From Cunninghamia lanceolata (Eukaryota > Streptophyta > Pinopsida > Cupressales > Cupressaceae): a stretch of DNA of 64,000 nucleotides. The notes below the pieces were generated by a model. It saw only the letters and a list, made by a program, of their open reading frames with translations, was not told the origin of the DNA and made no database searches. The stretch lies in contig BSBN01000252.1 of NCBI GenBank assembly GCA_027924645.1, positions 5,456,001 to 5,520,000 on the forward strand. Reading direction: 5' to 3'. Shown piece after piece: positions 34,577 to 45,640 of this stretch. The translations under genes were made by a program, and so were the position numbers. Every line of letters starts with the position of its first letter. The stretch's first letter is position 1.

Positions 34577-35912
34577 TATTGCAAATGTGTGCCTAAGTGA
34601 TGTTGTCATTGATGTCAACATATTCTTGTTGTCATTAGTGTCAACTGTTGCTATCTGTATAGAAGACTGGATTGTTGAGGATATTGATAAAATTAATAAC
34701 AATCAATACTCGCGGACCATATAGCTATGTAGAGGATTGTTAGAGGTTGTTCCAGTTAAGATTTGAGAAGTCCACATGAAGATTTGAAGGAGTTATGACC
34801 ATCTGTGTAGAACTGGTTCCTACAATACTCAGGAAAGACAGAGTGATAGGAAAGAGGTCTGGATTGCTCCGGTAATATAAAATTGTGATCTATAGATCTG
34901 AAGGCATCTTTGGGAAGTTAGTGTGTATTATCAACTCCAGTGGTTTGTGGTTTGGAGGTCCGCAAGCTATCCTTCTAGTTTGATAGTCATGGCAGATAGT
35001 GTTCTTGAGGTTTCGGAGGAAGATACAAATGATTCTGGTAATTTGGTTTAGAATGAATGTTATTAGTGATTTCAATGTGCTTGTGGAGGTCTCTAGATCA
35101 TGTGGCTACTATGTTGGAGGTCTGCACTGAAGTTTGAGCTTGTTGATTGAAGATTTCTTCTTTGAGCTTGATGTTCTTCCCAGTCCTGGCCGACCGGATG
35201 TTCCTAGCATGTTGTGGATGATCTAAGAGCATTTTTATGAAGTGTGGCATGGTTATAGAAGAACATTCAAGTCTTAGTTGTGTTTGGTCAACAATGTGAT
35301 GATTTGCGTCATGTTTAGCCGACCTTGTTGATCATTCCAAGGTTGATGAAGCATATAAATACTTGTTGAAGAGTTGTTGAAAATCATCCCTTGTACACAA
35401 TGAATTAAATCCGAAGAAGGGATCAAAAGTAGAGCAGAGAAGAAGAGGAGCAAAGGGAGTATAGAGTGAAGAATCTGTGAAGAAGAATTTAAATATAAGA
35501 GTAGAATTCTTGAGCCTTCAAAGGGATTGATTCAGGCATGAATGTAGATGCTATTTCTTAGTTCATTATTTATGCATAAATCATAATTTCTTATAGGCAG
35601 TGAGCCTCTTCTTGAGCAGTGAGCTCTGGGTAGTGCGCCCAAAGGTATGTGCCTTCTATTTTTTTAAGTACTTTTAACAAGGCACACATTTTTGTGGGTT
35701 AACCCCCACTGTGGTTTTTCCCTTAACTGGGTTTTGCATGTCAAAATTCTGGTGTTGTGTGTTCATGTTGTTTCTGCTCATATGTTGATTTATGGTTAAA
35801 TGTTTTCATCATTAATCTAATTACAAAGAAGATTTAAAAGGCTCATAAAAGGTTAAAGTTTAGGGACAACTGATTTACCCCCCCCTCTAAGTTGTCTGGA
35901 TTATTTCTAACA
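34577..35912 (+). repeat. Element F 3' LTR
   Basis: This 1336-base LTR starts TATTGCAAATG and ends TTTCTAACA. TATAAATA is at 35354-35361. It is homologous to 28753-30086 throughout, most differences being transitions. Confidence 0.88.
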
Positions 35913-36083
35913 AACACCCCATGGCTAGTTTATGTAAATACATCTAGTTAGTTACTGCTTGATTTTAGTTAGCAATAAGAAGGGAGCCTCCCCTTTTTGA
36001 GAGAAGAGATTTAATCTCATCACACTGTGGTTGATATAACCATTTTGTCTTTAGTTTGTTGACGACAAAATATTCACCCAACA

Positions 36084-36758
36084 CCAACAACCATTGATCA
36101 ACAATATGCATGTACAAGCTTTGGTTAGACAATCTACGATAATAACCAAATCATTTGCTAAAACAAACCAAGGCTATACCTGTGGGTTTAGAACTGAGTA
36201 TAGCTGTGAGGTTATACTTCAAGTATCATAGAATTGAGTGTAGCTACAAGGTGAGACAAAAGCATTTCAAACTGCATAGAAGTAAATTAGAGTATTGTAA
36301 AGGTTTATTACAACAATTTCACAAAACAATACACGATCACATCACAACACAAAGTGATTCTTCTAGTCAAATGTCAGTAAATAATTACCCCCACCTTCAT
36401 ATATGGACTAGGTCCATTTTATTTTCTTATTTTAGGGATGCACAGTCCTTATTAGAAATGTATATTTGTTGTCGTCATTCGTTGACTAGTAGAGACACAA
36501 GTTCAATGGAAGAATGAAATCATGAAAAATGAGAGAGGAGACAAAAGTGACTTAGGGTCACAATGTGGGAAAATGCCCCCAAGAGACCATCCACAATGTT
36601 ATGCGCCCAAAGCACCACACACAACAATTGGAACAAGAGAAGAGTAGAAAAATAGAGAAACAAATAGAAGGATGTCACAACAGAGGTGGTCTCCTTGTAT
36701 CCTTGACCTTACAAGAGTATCAAGGATCATCCAAGGAGTCCTAAACAAACATTTAACA
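36084..36758 (-). other. Element B non-coding internal region, right of E
   Basis: In element sense this follows the protease frame and is collinear with C at about 23690-24200 (shared TGATCCTTGAT.CTCTTGTAAGGTC.A block near 36700-36740). It joins 11881 across the E insertion. No gene is seen. Confidence 0.6.
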
Positions 36759-39260
36759 TTATACGAGGGAACACAACACATCAACATATGTGCCTAGGAG
36801 GGGCCACCCTTGAGAGAAACTGGAATAGGTGCTACATCGAGTGTGGCTAAATGAGGGAGAATAACATACCTGCAGTCGCACAGTGCTTGATTCACAAGAT
36901 TTTGTATGTTTGAATTTCCCTGATGCTTCATCTATTGAAAAGGTTTCTGAGGGGATATTTCTTGGTGGACAATCTATGTCTATCATCTCAGGATATATCA
37001 AATTGCGTATTGAATTTGTTGATATTGTGTTAAAATTAAGAGTAGGACGATGGTAAGATTTGGTGGGCTTCAAAGGATGGTATTCAATACCAGCTAAAGA
37101 GCTATGTGTAACAACTTCTATGGGTACTTTGATTCCTTGTTGATTTATGCCACAACCATTACCTACATAGTTACAATTTTTGTAAAAGATTTGAAAGCCA
37201 AGACCATAGAGAGACTTCATATTTTTAGAAGATGGCAGGGCCTCATAAGTCTCATATTCAATAGTATACGTAAGAGTATTTTCTTTGTTTACTACTAAAT
37301 AAACCTTAGGTTCCTTAGGTATTTCGAAAGATTGCTTGGATGAGATCAAGGAAACTTTTGATGCTTCAGGATTAGGGTTATTAAGTTTATATTCCCCCAT
37401 AAAGGAAGGAGTAAATCTAATGAACCCCAATTGTCACCAAGAAGTGCATTCGATGGTGATTTGGGATATTGCACAACATTATCTGTGGAAAGAGGTATTG
37501 ATGAATCAACTTTTAAGTTATTGAGAGACTTGTGATTGACAACTTGCTTTTGTGCCTCAACTTCTAAACAATTTTCCAAATCTAGGTTAGCTTCAATGGT
37601 TTGAAGTTTATTTGCATAAATAAACTTTATTGATCGATGAAAAATAGACAGAACTACCCCCATGGCATGAATCCATGGTCTACCAAGAATGATGTTATAT
37701 GAAAGCATATCGGGCATGACACGGATAAGGGTAGACAATATCACAGGTCCAACCTTTACGAGTAAAGTTATGGTACCTAGTGATTGTCTACCAACATTAT
37801 CAAATCCATGAATGTTAAGTTTATTTGGTTTGATTAAAGATGTGTCGACCTTGATTTTATGTAGTGCATCAATGCTACAAATATTAAGAACAAATCCATT
37901 GTCAATCATAGTTTGCTTTATCAACTTTTTATTTATTATGACAGAGATTACAGGAGGATCATATTGGTTTTGAACTTCAATTGACGGTAATTCATGTTGT
38001 TGAAACATAATATCCATTTTTGTCATGTGCATACAATCTAATAGAGCTGCTACATCATTTGGCTTAACAGCAAGTGGTACAATCACCTTTTGTAAAGCTT
38101 CTTGGAGCATTCTATGGTATGTAGGTGATGTTTGTATGAGTTCCCAGAGAGAGATCTTAGCAGGAGTAGTGTGAAGTTGCTCTACAAGATCATAATTTCA
38201 ACCAACATATGAGTAAGATGAGGTAGTTGAGGAAGCATAGGTTGAGAAGATGGAAGAGAAATAGGCACATGCGGTGCTTTCTTAATTTTCTTGTTGTTAT
38301 GGGTGTTATATGTGTGAGCAATCATGTGCTACTGCAACACATTTAAGACCTTGATTTCATTAAGTAATTTGTTTTACATAATCGAGAGTGTAACCTAGGG
38401 GTCGAGGTTGTGTTGGAGCACCTTGAATTATAATCACTGGTTTGAAGCAAGGAGGCACATTAGGTGCCTTATGTACAATGATTTTAAGAACATTAGTACA
38501 CTTATCCACTATCCTCTTAGTAGGTTGAATAATTATATTAATGATGATTTAATTAACATTGTTTTTTACTTTGATTAAGCTCAACATCCATCCCCAAAGG
38601 ATTTAAGGTGAGAGACCTTTCTTCATCCACTAATGCTTTGTCTTTTGAAGGGAGAGCATTGGAACGAAGGGAAGGTAAAGTGTTGTTAAGAGAATTGTTG
38701 ATGATTGTTTCTTTAGTGATGTCCAAGGGGTTTGAACATACAACCAAAGGAGAACTATTCATGGTTTTTGCATCCTCGGTGATTTCCAAAGTACTTGAAC
38801 ATTCGGCCAAAGGAGGAAGATCCAGGGTCTTCACTTCCTTAATGATATCCAAGGTGCTTGAACAGTCAACTAAAGTAGGAATATCAATATGATGACTCTT
38901 TGAATCATCATCATCATCATATACTTTAGATAGCAGATCCAAGGCATTATCATGATTTGTAGTAATAATAGAAGAACTTACACAATCATCCTTCTCATGA
39001 GTATTCATGGAGACAAATTTGGTTAAATCTTTTAATATCAAAGTATATACACCCATGAATATTGTGAAGCTATAATCAAAATCATGTATATAACAAAGAA
39101 GTTGGAGTTCATATGTGGAACATTTAGAAATATTAATATCATTCATAGATGCTATGTGTTCTAAAACATGAGGATGCCTATTAGTGAATTTAGAGAAATT
39201 TTCAAAATCTAGGATATACGCATGCAAAGATTTCAAAGAGGAATAACATGAAGATGCCAT
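36759..39260 (-). pseudogene. Element B gag-protease-like polyprotein
   Basis: Read on the minus strand from the ATG at 39260 (MASSCYSSLKSLHAYILDF). The N-terminal part (39260-38553) is acidic and contains the repeated phrase family PPLAECSSTLEI / TLVDCSSTLDI, an internal repeat of about 22 residues. The middle (38110-37346) holds a retropepsin-like domain with IDNGFVLNI and LGRPWIHAMG. A frameshift near 37430 leads to a C-terminal part (GEYKLNNPNPEASKVS...) that matches element C. Stops lie between 38553 and 38110. No RT or integrase follows. It is the partner of the C frame at 21435-23603 and better preserved near the N-terminus. Confidence 0.72.
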
Positions 39261-39660
39261 TATGAAATCTCTTGGAATAGAAATGTACAATCAAATCTAT
39301 TCATTAATGTACCACCAATATGAGAGACTTTTGTATGCCAAGACACTAGTTTGAGGAAACCAAGTTTTTGAAGCTTTTTTCAAAGATCAAAGACACACTA
39401 GTGTCACTAGAAATGGAGTGATCAAGATGTTAAAAGTGTTGCACAAAAGGTAATATAGACAATTTTAAGATTTATTGCAAAGAAATGTTAAAGAGATGTC
39501 ACACTTCTTATGTTGAAAAACACAATGTGTAATTACAAATGTATGAAATTTTCAAATCTAGGACATGAAATGATGAAATTGTATAAATGAATATTGATAA
39601 ATATGTAATGAATCAATGCAAGATCTGATTTGAACAATCAGCAAGATGCAAATGCCCGGA

Positions 39661-39678
39661 CCTACAGGTTCACCAAAA
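39661..39678 (-). other. Primer-binding site copy in element B duplication
   Basis: In element sense TTTTGGTGAACCTGTAGG follows the partial LTR copy. It is a duplicate of the functional-position site at 41710-41727. Confidence 0.65.
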
Positions 39679-40174
39679 TGTTTGGTATGAAAAAGGTGAA
39701 TGATGACAACTAGGGTGCACACTAGATCAAACCATTTTCCATATAACATTCAAGGACAAGACCGAGCCAAATCACTTCCAAATGAAGGTGGATTCAGCTA
39801 TAAATCTTGTACTCATGTATGCTATAGAGGAATTAGATTTAATTTAGCCTTTCTATCAAACCCTAGGTTAACAATGCATAAAACCCTAGTTCTACAATGA
39901 TCAGCTTATAACATAATAAGTATAGCAACAATCCAAAAACCAATTGCATAGGGATGATCAGGAAGATGATAGAACCTATCTCCTGAAAGTAGAGGTGTTG
40001 GAGGACTTATTCGGGATCACCCAAGTTCTGGTTGAAGGAATCTGTAGAAACTATAAACTAGAAAGATGTTGCAGAAGCTGACCTAATGCCAGATCTGAAG
40101 TCAAAAAGGGTAGAAAGACTAGGGTGCCACCACCCAAGTCTTTGATAGAGGAATATTCTTTAAGTATTGTTTGC
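39679..40174 (-). repeat. Partial LTR copy inside element B
   Basis: This is the last half-kilobase or so of the B LTR, created by the tandem duplication. It ends (element sense) at 39679 with CATACCAAACA and is cut at 40171-40174, where the second gag-like segment begins. Confidence 0.8.
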
Positions 40175-41308
40175 GATGTTTGTACGAGTTCCCAGAGAGA
40201 GATCTTAGCAGGAGTAGTGTGAAGTTGCTCTACAAGATCATAATCTCAACCAACATATGAGTAAGATGAGGTGGTTGAGGAAGCATAGGTTGAGAAGATG
40301 GAAGAGAAATAGGCACCTGCGGTGCTTGCTTACTTTGCTTGTTGTTATGGGTGTTATATGTGTGAGCAATCGTGTGATACTGCAACACATTTAACACGTT
40401 GATTTCATTGAGTAATTTGTTTTGCATAATCGAGAGTGTAACCCAGGGGTCGAGGTTGTGTTGGAGCACCTTGAATTATAATCACTGGTTTGAAGCAAGG
40501 AGGCACATTAGGTGCCTTATGTACAATGATTTTAAGAACATTAGTACACTTATCCACTATCCTCTTAGTAGGTTGAATAATTATATTAATGATGATTTAA
40601 TTAACATTATTTTTTACTTTGATTAAGCTCAACATCCATCCCCAAAGGATTTAAGGTGAGAGACCTTTCTTCATCCACCAATGCTTTGTCTTTTGAAGGG
40701 AGAGCATTGGAACGAAGGGAAGGTAAAGTGTTGTTAAGAGAATTATCGATGATTGTTTCTTTAGTGATGTCCAAGGGGTTTGAACATACAACCAAAGGAG
40801 AACTATTCATGGTTTTTGCATCCTTGGTGATTTCCAAAGTACTTGAACATTCGGCCAAAGGAGGAAGATCTAGGGTCTTCACTTCCTTAATGATATCCAA
40901 GGTGCTTGAACATTCAACTAAAGTAGGAATATCAATATGATGACTCTTTGAATCATCATCATCATCATATACTTTAGATAGCAGATCCAAGGCATTACCA
41001 TGATTTGTAGTAATAATAGAAGAACTTACACAATCATCCTTCTCATGAGCATTCATGGAGACAAATTTGGTTAAATCTTTTAATATCAAAGTATATACAC
41101 CCATGAATATTGTGAAGCTATAATCAAAATCATGTATATAACAAAGAAGTTGGAGTTCATATGTGGAACATTTAGAAATATCAATATCATTCACAGATGC
41201 TATGTGCTCTAAAACATGAGGTTGCATATTAGTGAATTTAGAGAAATTTTCAAAATCTAGGATATATGCATGCAAAGATTTCAAAGAGGAATAACACAAA
41301 GATGCCAT
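40175..41308 (-). pseudogene. Element B truncated second gag-like frame
   Basis: This is a duplicate of the N-terminal part of the B polyprotein, starting at the ATG at 41308 (MASLCYSSLKSLHAYILDF) and open to about 40607, then in broken frame to 40175, where it stops at the duplication joint. It has no protease domain. Because it lies nearest the 5' LTR in element sense, it would be the first frame on a transcript from the true 5' LTR. Confidence 0.7.
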
Positions 41309-41709
41309 TATGAAATGTCTTGGAATAGAATTGTACAATCAAATCTATTCATTAATGTACCACCAATATGAGAGACTTTTGTACGCCAAGACACTAGTTT
41401 GAGGAAACCAAGTTTTTGAAGCTTTTTTCAAAGATCAAAGACACACTAGTGTCACTAGAAACAGAGTGATCAAGATGTTAAAAGTGTTGCAAAAAAGGTA
41501 ATATAGACAATTTTAAGATTTATTGCAAAGAAATGTTAAAGAGATGTCACACTTCTTATGTTGAAATACACAATGTGTAATTACAAATGTATGAAATTTT
41601 CAAATCTAGGATGTGAAATGATGCAATATGTATAAATGAATATTGATAAATATGTAATGAATCAATGCAAGATCTAATTTGAACAATCAGCAAGATGCAA
41701 ATGCTCGGA

Positions 41710-41727
41710 CCTACGGGTTCACCAAAA
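41710..41727 (-). other. Primer-binding-like site of element B
   Basis: In element sense TTTTGGTGAACCCGTAGG directly follows the 5' LTR end at 41728. It is the same site type as in element C. The tRNA would need a 3' end reading GGGTTCACCA; I do not name it. Confidence 0.7.
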
Positions 41728-42994
41728 TGTTTGGTATGAAAAAGGTGAATGATGACAACTAGGATGCACACTAGATCAAACCATTTTCCATATAACATTC
41801 AAAGACAAGACCGAGCCAAATCACTTCCAAATGAAGGTGGATTCAGTTACAAATCTTGTACTTATGTATGATATAGAGGAATTAGATTTAATTCAACCTT
41901 TCTATCAAACCCTAGGTTAACAATGCATAAAACCCTAGTTCTACAATGATCAGCTTATAACAGAATAAGTACAACAATCCAGAAACCAATTGCACAGGGA
42001 TGATCAGGAAGATGATAGAACCTATCTTCTGAAAGTAGAGGTGTTGGAGGACTTATTCGGGACCGCCCATGTTCTGGTTGAAGGAATCTGTAGAAACTAT
42101 AAACTAGAAAGATGTTGCAGAAGTTGACCTAATGCCAGATCTGAAGTCAAAAAGGGCAGAAAGACTAGGGCGCCACCACCCAAGTCTTTGATAGAGGAAT
42201 ATTCTTTAAGTATTGTTAGATCCTGAAACCCTTATCTCCACTTAGTGTTCCTATATCTTCACATTCTCTAGATCTTGTTCCTATAACCTACACACAATAT
42301 GACAAGAGAGGGTTTAGGGGGTAATGGTGTTTAGAGACTTGCCTTAGTCAAATCCTGGGATAGCATTCAAGCTTCCCAACACTGTTGTTTGATAAAGAGT
42401 GCATGCCCTCATGGGGGCAGAGGTTGAAAACAAAGATAACAATGATGAATCAAATGATGATAAACAACAATGATATCACCTATGTGATGATCCCTTAGAA
42501 TGATGAAGATCCTTCAACTCCTAAGGTGGATAGATGATAGCTTCATTCATGCAATAAACATACAATAATAATACACAAATCTTCTCTAGAATCACAATGA
42601 ATGTACTTCCTTGCTTTCCTTCAATATCTCTAGTTAGCTCTTTTCAACCTAGTTACAAATGAACTCAAAAACACACTTATATATGCTTTCCCACAAATAA
42701 TCATGAAATTAAACCAAAAGAGCTGACAAAGAGAAACCTTTTGAAAGATCCCAGGCTGACATAACTTGAATTTAGCCCTGACCAATTAGGAGAGACTTGG
42801 GCGGTGGTGCCCAAGTCTTTGGGATCCTTTTAGGTCTGGGATAAGATAAAATATGGGACCCTTATTCCCAGTTTACATTGGTGTCAAGCAATTTTGCATC
42901 AAGATGAACATTTAGAGTGAATAATGTAATTACAGGGACCTAGGAGCTAAACAAGGAGGTAAAACGATATGTGGGCACTTTTTACTCCATAACA
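41728..42994 (-). repeat. Element B 5' LTR
   Basis: This 1267-base LTR in element sense begins TGTTATGGAGT at 42994 and ends CCAAACA at 41728. TATATAAG is at 42676-42683 (minus). A GACTTGGG/CCCAAGTC hairpin is near 42793-42820. It is flanked on the right by the CTTAT duplication. Confidence 0.85.
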
Positions 42995-44480
42995 CTTATA
43001 ATTGAAGTGAATGATTATCTCCTTACCTAGGATGTAGTGATGTCATTGCTTGATAGCTTGTACAATAATGACAACTATTTTTCATAGGTGGAGTAGTGTT
43101 GAACCTTGTTAAAAGTCTTAAAATGATATGCAATTGAACGAGTATAGCATCCAACGCATGGTTAAATGTATAACTTTAGATTTCAAAGGTGTGCATAATG
43201 TTAGACATTGTAGGAAAGGGGTTGTGTAGATGTACTACTTGAGCTCCTTGAGAGCATGTTGTTGTGCTCCTTGAAAGAAATGGCATTGTCTTGGTGCACA
43301 TGATCTTATTGAGTGACCACATGATGTGCAATAAGCTAACAACAAACTTGTAGTAGAAGTTAACAAGTTTGAGAAAGATGGCATTGAGATGCAAGCATGA
43401 TGTTGGCCATTCTAAAATCACCTTGATTTTGTTAAAGTCTATATGTATACTAGTGTGGTTGATGATGTAGCCTAGGTATTAGATCTATGTAGTGCAACAA
43501 GTTCATTTGTTGAGGTTGGCTTGCAACTTGTGTTGGTGCAATGTATCTAGTACACACAAGACTTCCCCACACATTCTTCTCAAGTCTTGTTGTAAATGAG
43601 ATGCCATTCAAGTAGACAATAACAAAGGTGTCATTGAAGGGTCATAGGATATCATTACTTAGGTACATGAATTTAGCTAGAGAATTGCTTAAGACGAAAG
43701 GCATAACCATCCATTTGTATAGTCTATCTTTAGTTTTTAAAGTTGTCTTCTAAATATATTCAATTTGAACTAGTACTTGATGATATCTTAATTTGAGGTT
43801 AGTCAAGTGGTGAATTATTGCACATCTCAAAGTTGTCCAATAAGTCATTAATGCATGGTAGAGGATACTTAAAGTTCATGGTGAGCTTGTTGAGTGCATG
43901 ATGTCAATGCAAATGTACTAGATGTCTTCCTTCTTAGATTCAAGAACTATCAAGCCACCATATTGTGAAGAGGTAGGTTGGATCTTGCCTTGATCAAGTG
44001 AGTAGCTATTGGAATTATTGTGAAAATTCATCATTCTCCCAAGAAAACCTACAATATAGAGAGAAATTTAGGAGAAGGCAAATGGGAATTGAATTGATTT
44101 AGTGTTGTATTATGCAGTGTGTTGAAAGACCCTTGTGTTCTTCAAAGATGTCTCCATACTACTACATTTCCTTATCAAGCTTTTGTTATTGCATTCATTC
44201 GCATTGCTAGTGATCCTATGCTAACTTGTGTAGGTGCCTTTAGGTGGATAATGAAAAGTACAAAATGCTATGTGTGGGAAATGATCTTGTGACATTGTTT
44301 AGAAGAGGTAAAAACTAGTTTGGCCTATGATGTCAACTTGTGTAGGTTGAAGTACTAGATTCTTACATATGTTGTCCACCATTATGGCTTGGAATGGTAG
44401 ATTTTATCCCAATCATACATGTATGGTCTTCGAGTAGAATTTCATAGACTTCTAGAGGTGCAATGTAACAGTTGACAATG
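42995..44480 (-). pseudogene. Gypsy element D: RT and RNase H region (decayed)
   Basis: This is the middle part of the old D pol gene on the minus strand, heavily broken. Recognisable remnants are YGGLIVLESKKED followed by a KYPLPCINDLLDN-like phrase (about 43990-43820; RT motif before the catalytic Asp), a degraded VIVYLNG where YxDD is expected (about 43620), and LKLVNFYYKFV near 43370, the phrase at the RT/RNase H junction of gypsy elements. The pol frame continues at 9482 after element B. No frame longer than about 80 codons survives. Confidence 0.72.
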
Positions 44481-44895
44481 TCCAACATAGGCTTGACTGT
44501 ATACTTGAGAGTGGATTACCATCTCACCCCAATGTCCATATTGTGTTGTAACCATCCTAGAGAGTAGGGATTTCGATGCACGGTGGCAAAGAGACCTAAG
44601 CATTTGCCTACATAATGGTTTATGATGTTATTTTGTCTATCACTATTAATGGTGATATGGGTAGGTTGTTCATTGACCCAACACTTCATATGGAAGACAC
44701 TCACATTCCTCCAAAGTGTTAATTGCCATGGTGCCAATGTTAAGACATAGTTCCCCATGATTAATGTCATCAATGGAGTTAGAATCTAATGTGGCTTACA
44801 TGAATATGTACTATTTTATGCAACATTCAACATAACTATGGGAGCTACTATAGTGATGATGGCACCCTATATCACCTTCTTATGACTTCTTACAC
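44480..44895 (-). pseudogene. Gypsy element D: protease region (decayed)
   Basis: The frame 44773-44516 has FHMKCWVNEQPTHITINS followed by DRQNNII and PYSLGWLQ, which correspond to the protease of a plant gypsy lineage; the catalytic DSG is changed (NSD). It lies upstream, in element sense, of the RT remnant. The region between here and the gag remnant at 55377 is taken up by element H. Confidence 0.68.
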
Positions 44896-45092
44896 TTAAC
44901 TAATGCAAGAGCATCCCAGGTGAATCGGTGATCCAAATCAACCAAAAAAATTGCAGTTGCAGAATTTTAGTGGCAAGGCACTTTGTTGTCATTTGTTTGA
45001 CAAAATGTTTCATAATGGCAAATATATGAGCTTTTACTCGAGCATTTACAAGTTGTAATCCAAATTCAAGCCTGAAATTTACATGCTTATCT

Positions 45093-45640
45093 TTGGTTGA
45101 AGAGATGCTTTTACATGATGTGAAAGATACTACTCTTGAAGTGTTTCAAAGGGAATGGATTCATTTGCTTCCAAAACTATTATGGGAGTTGAGACATGAC
45201 AACTTTGATTCATCAAGGTTGGTTCTACAGGTTCTTCTTCACATTGGTTGTTCTGCAATTGCAGATTCATTATTGTGCAAAGAGTATATAGAAATACAAC
45301 CAATGCTTATGCCATTTTTCAGTATGCATCTCCCAATACAACATAATAAAGTGAAAGTGCTATATGGTCCATTCATAAAACTTCCAAAAGTTTGCCAAGA
45401 GCTTGCAATTGACTCTTTATAAGCCTTGGCCCATTGCTACCTATATAGTAAGCTTGATGTTATTCATGATAATTCTCAATTTAGTGAAACTGTTTGTTTA
45501 TATCTCTCAGAATTGGGGAATGAAAGTCTTGTGTTGGGTCTAATCCATCATGATACCAAATCAAGTAATATATTACATTATGGGGATAATCTTAAGTGCC
45601 ACGGTGGAGTGGACTTTCTATTCTACACTTAAAACATTCG
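45093..45640 (+). pseudogene. Captured host-gene-like fragments in H 5' LTR (ARM-like plus kinase loop)
   Basis: The frame reads LHDVKDTTLEVFQREW..LLPKLLWELRH.., then RLVLQVLLHIG and YGPFIKLP.VCQELAI, a pattern of helical ARM-type repeats. I think of plant TEX10/IPI1-like proteins (60S ribosome maturation), but this is recall, not a search. After a shared in-frame TAA (45421) it continues through LYLSELGNESLVLGL and then IHHDTKSSNIL, which looks like the catalytic loop of a receptor-like kinase (HRDxKxxN), degraded after that. The two parts belong to unrelated proteins, so this is a chimeric gene-fragment capture. There is no start or full domain; protein production is unlikely. Confidence 0.6.

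Larger units (their letters stand above)
28753..35912 (+). mobile_element. Element F: full-length Ty1/copia retrotransposon
   Basis: This is 7160 bases with LTRs of 1334 and 1336 bases and a perfect AACAC target duplication (28748-28752 and 35913-35917), inserted in E's right LTR. The order gag, protease, integrase, RT, RNase H is that of copia elements. It has an initiator-Met-type primer-binding site and a polypurine tract AAAGGGGGAGAT. The pol frame carries several stops, so the copy is no longer autonomous. The LTRs differ at about 20 of the first 190 positions by eye, so it is not recent. Confidence 0.92.
11882..36083. mobile_element. Element E: composite bounded by inverted LTRs
   Basis: The left end is an LTR in minus orientation (11882-12887) and the right end is a homologous LTR in plus orientation (27883-36083, split by element F). 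Both outer edges are therefore the same LTR end (outward ...CACCCAACA). The flanking 5-mers are CTAGC (11877-11881) and CCAAC (36084-36088), which could be a target duplication with two transition changes. Between the LTRs lie a minus-strand ORF remnant, hairpin arrays and a plus-strand copy of the ORF's last 60 codons. C and F are inserted inside. A normal LTR element has direct, not inverted, LTRs, so this is either a rearranged element or two elements joined head to head. Confidence 0.6.
27883..36083 (+). repeat. Element E right LTR, plus orientation, split by element F
   Basis: LTR parts are 27883-28752 and 35918-36083, about 1036 bases after removing F and one AACAC. It starts near TGATCA (a small TTGATCAAG duplication blurs the exact base) and ends TTCACCCAACA. 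TATAAATA is at 28085-28092 between GGCCTCT and GAGGGCC. It is the inverted counterpart of 11882-12887. Confidence 0.75.
38127..42217 (-). repeat. 2.05-kb tandem duplication in element B
   Basis: Unit 1 (38127-40174) and unit 2 (40175-42217) are nearly identical. Each runs from the middle of the gag-like frame, through the leader and primer-binding site, to mid-LTR. The two units are more alike than the element's 5' and 3' LTRs, so the duplication is later than the insertion of B. An assembly collapse or expansion error cannot be excluded from sequence alone. Confidence 0.85.
9483..42994 (-). mobile_element. Element B: non-autonomous gypsy-like LTR retrotransposon, split by nested insertions
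   Basis: Element B is bounded by LTRs at 9483-10727 (3') and 41728-42994 (5'), both in minus orientation, starting TGTTATGGA and ending CCAAACA in the element's sense. The 5-bp target duplication CTTAT is perfect (9478-9482 and 42995-42999). The interior carries a gag-protease-like frame but no RT, RNase H or integrase. It is split at 11881/36084 by element E. Sequence on both sides of that break is collinear with element C (for example the GGAACA...GATGATTGTAAG block matches C near 24258-24280), which supports the reconstruction. Removing E leaves about 9.3 kb, of which about 2 kb is a later tandem duplication. Confidence 0.85.

Noticed and set aside
11882..36083. Reading E as a normal LTR element with two LTRs
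   Set aside because: The two outer LTRs are in opposite orientation, which a standard element cannot have.
38608..38892. Plus-strand frame repeated at 40656-40940
   Set aside because: It is the antisense shadow of the element B gag-like frame, repeated only because of the tandem duplication.
45093..45632. An active host gene
   Set aside because: There is no complete domain, the same internal stop is in both copies, and it lies within LTRs; a captured fragment explains it better.
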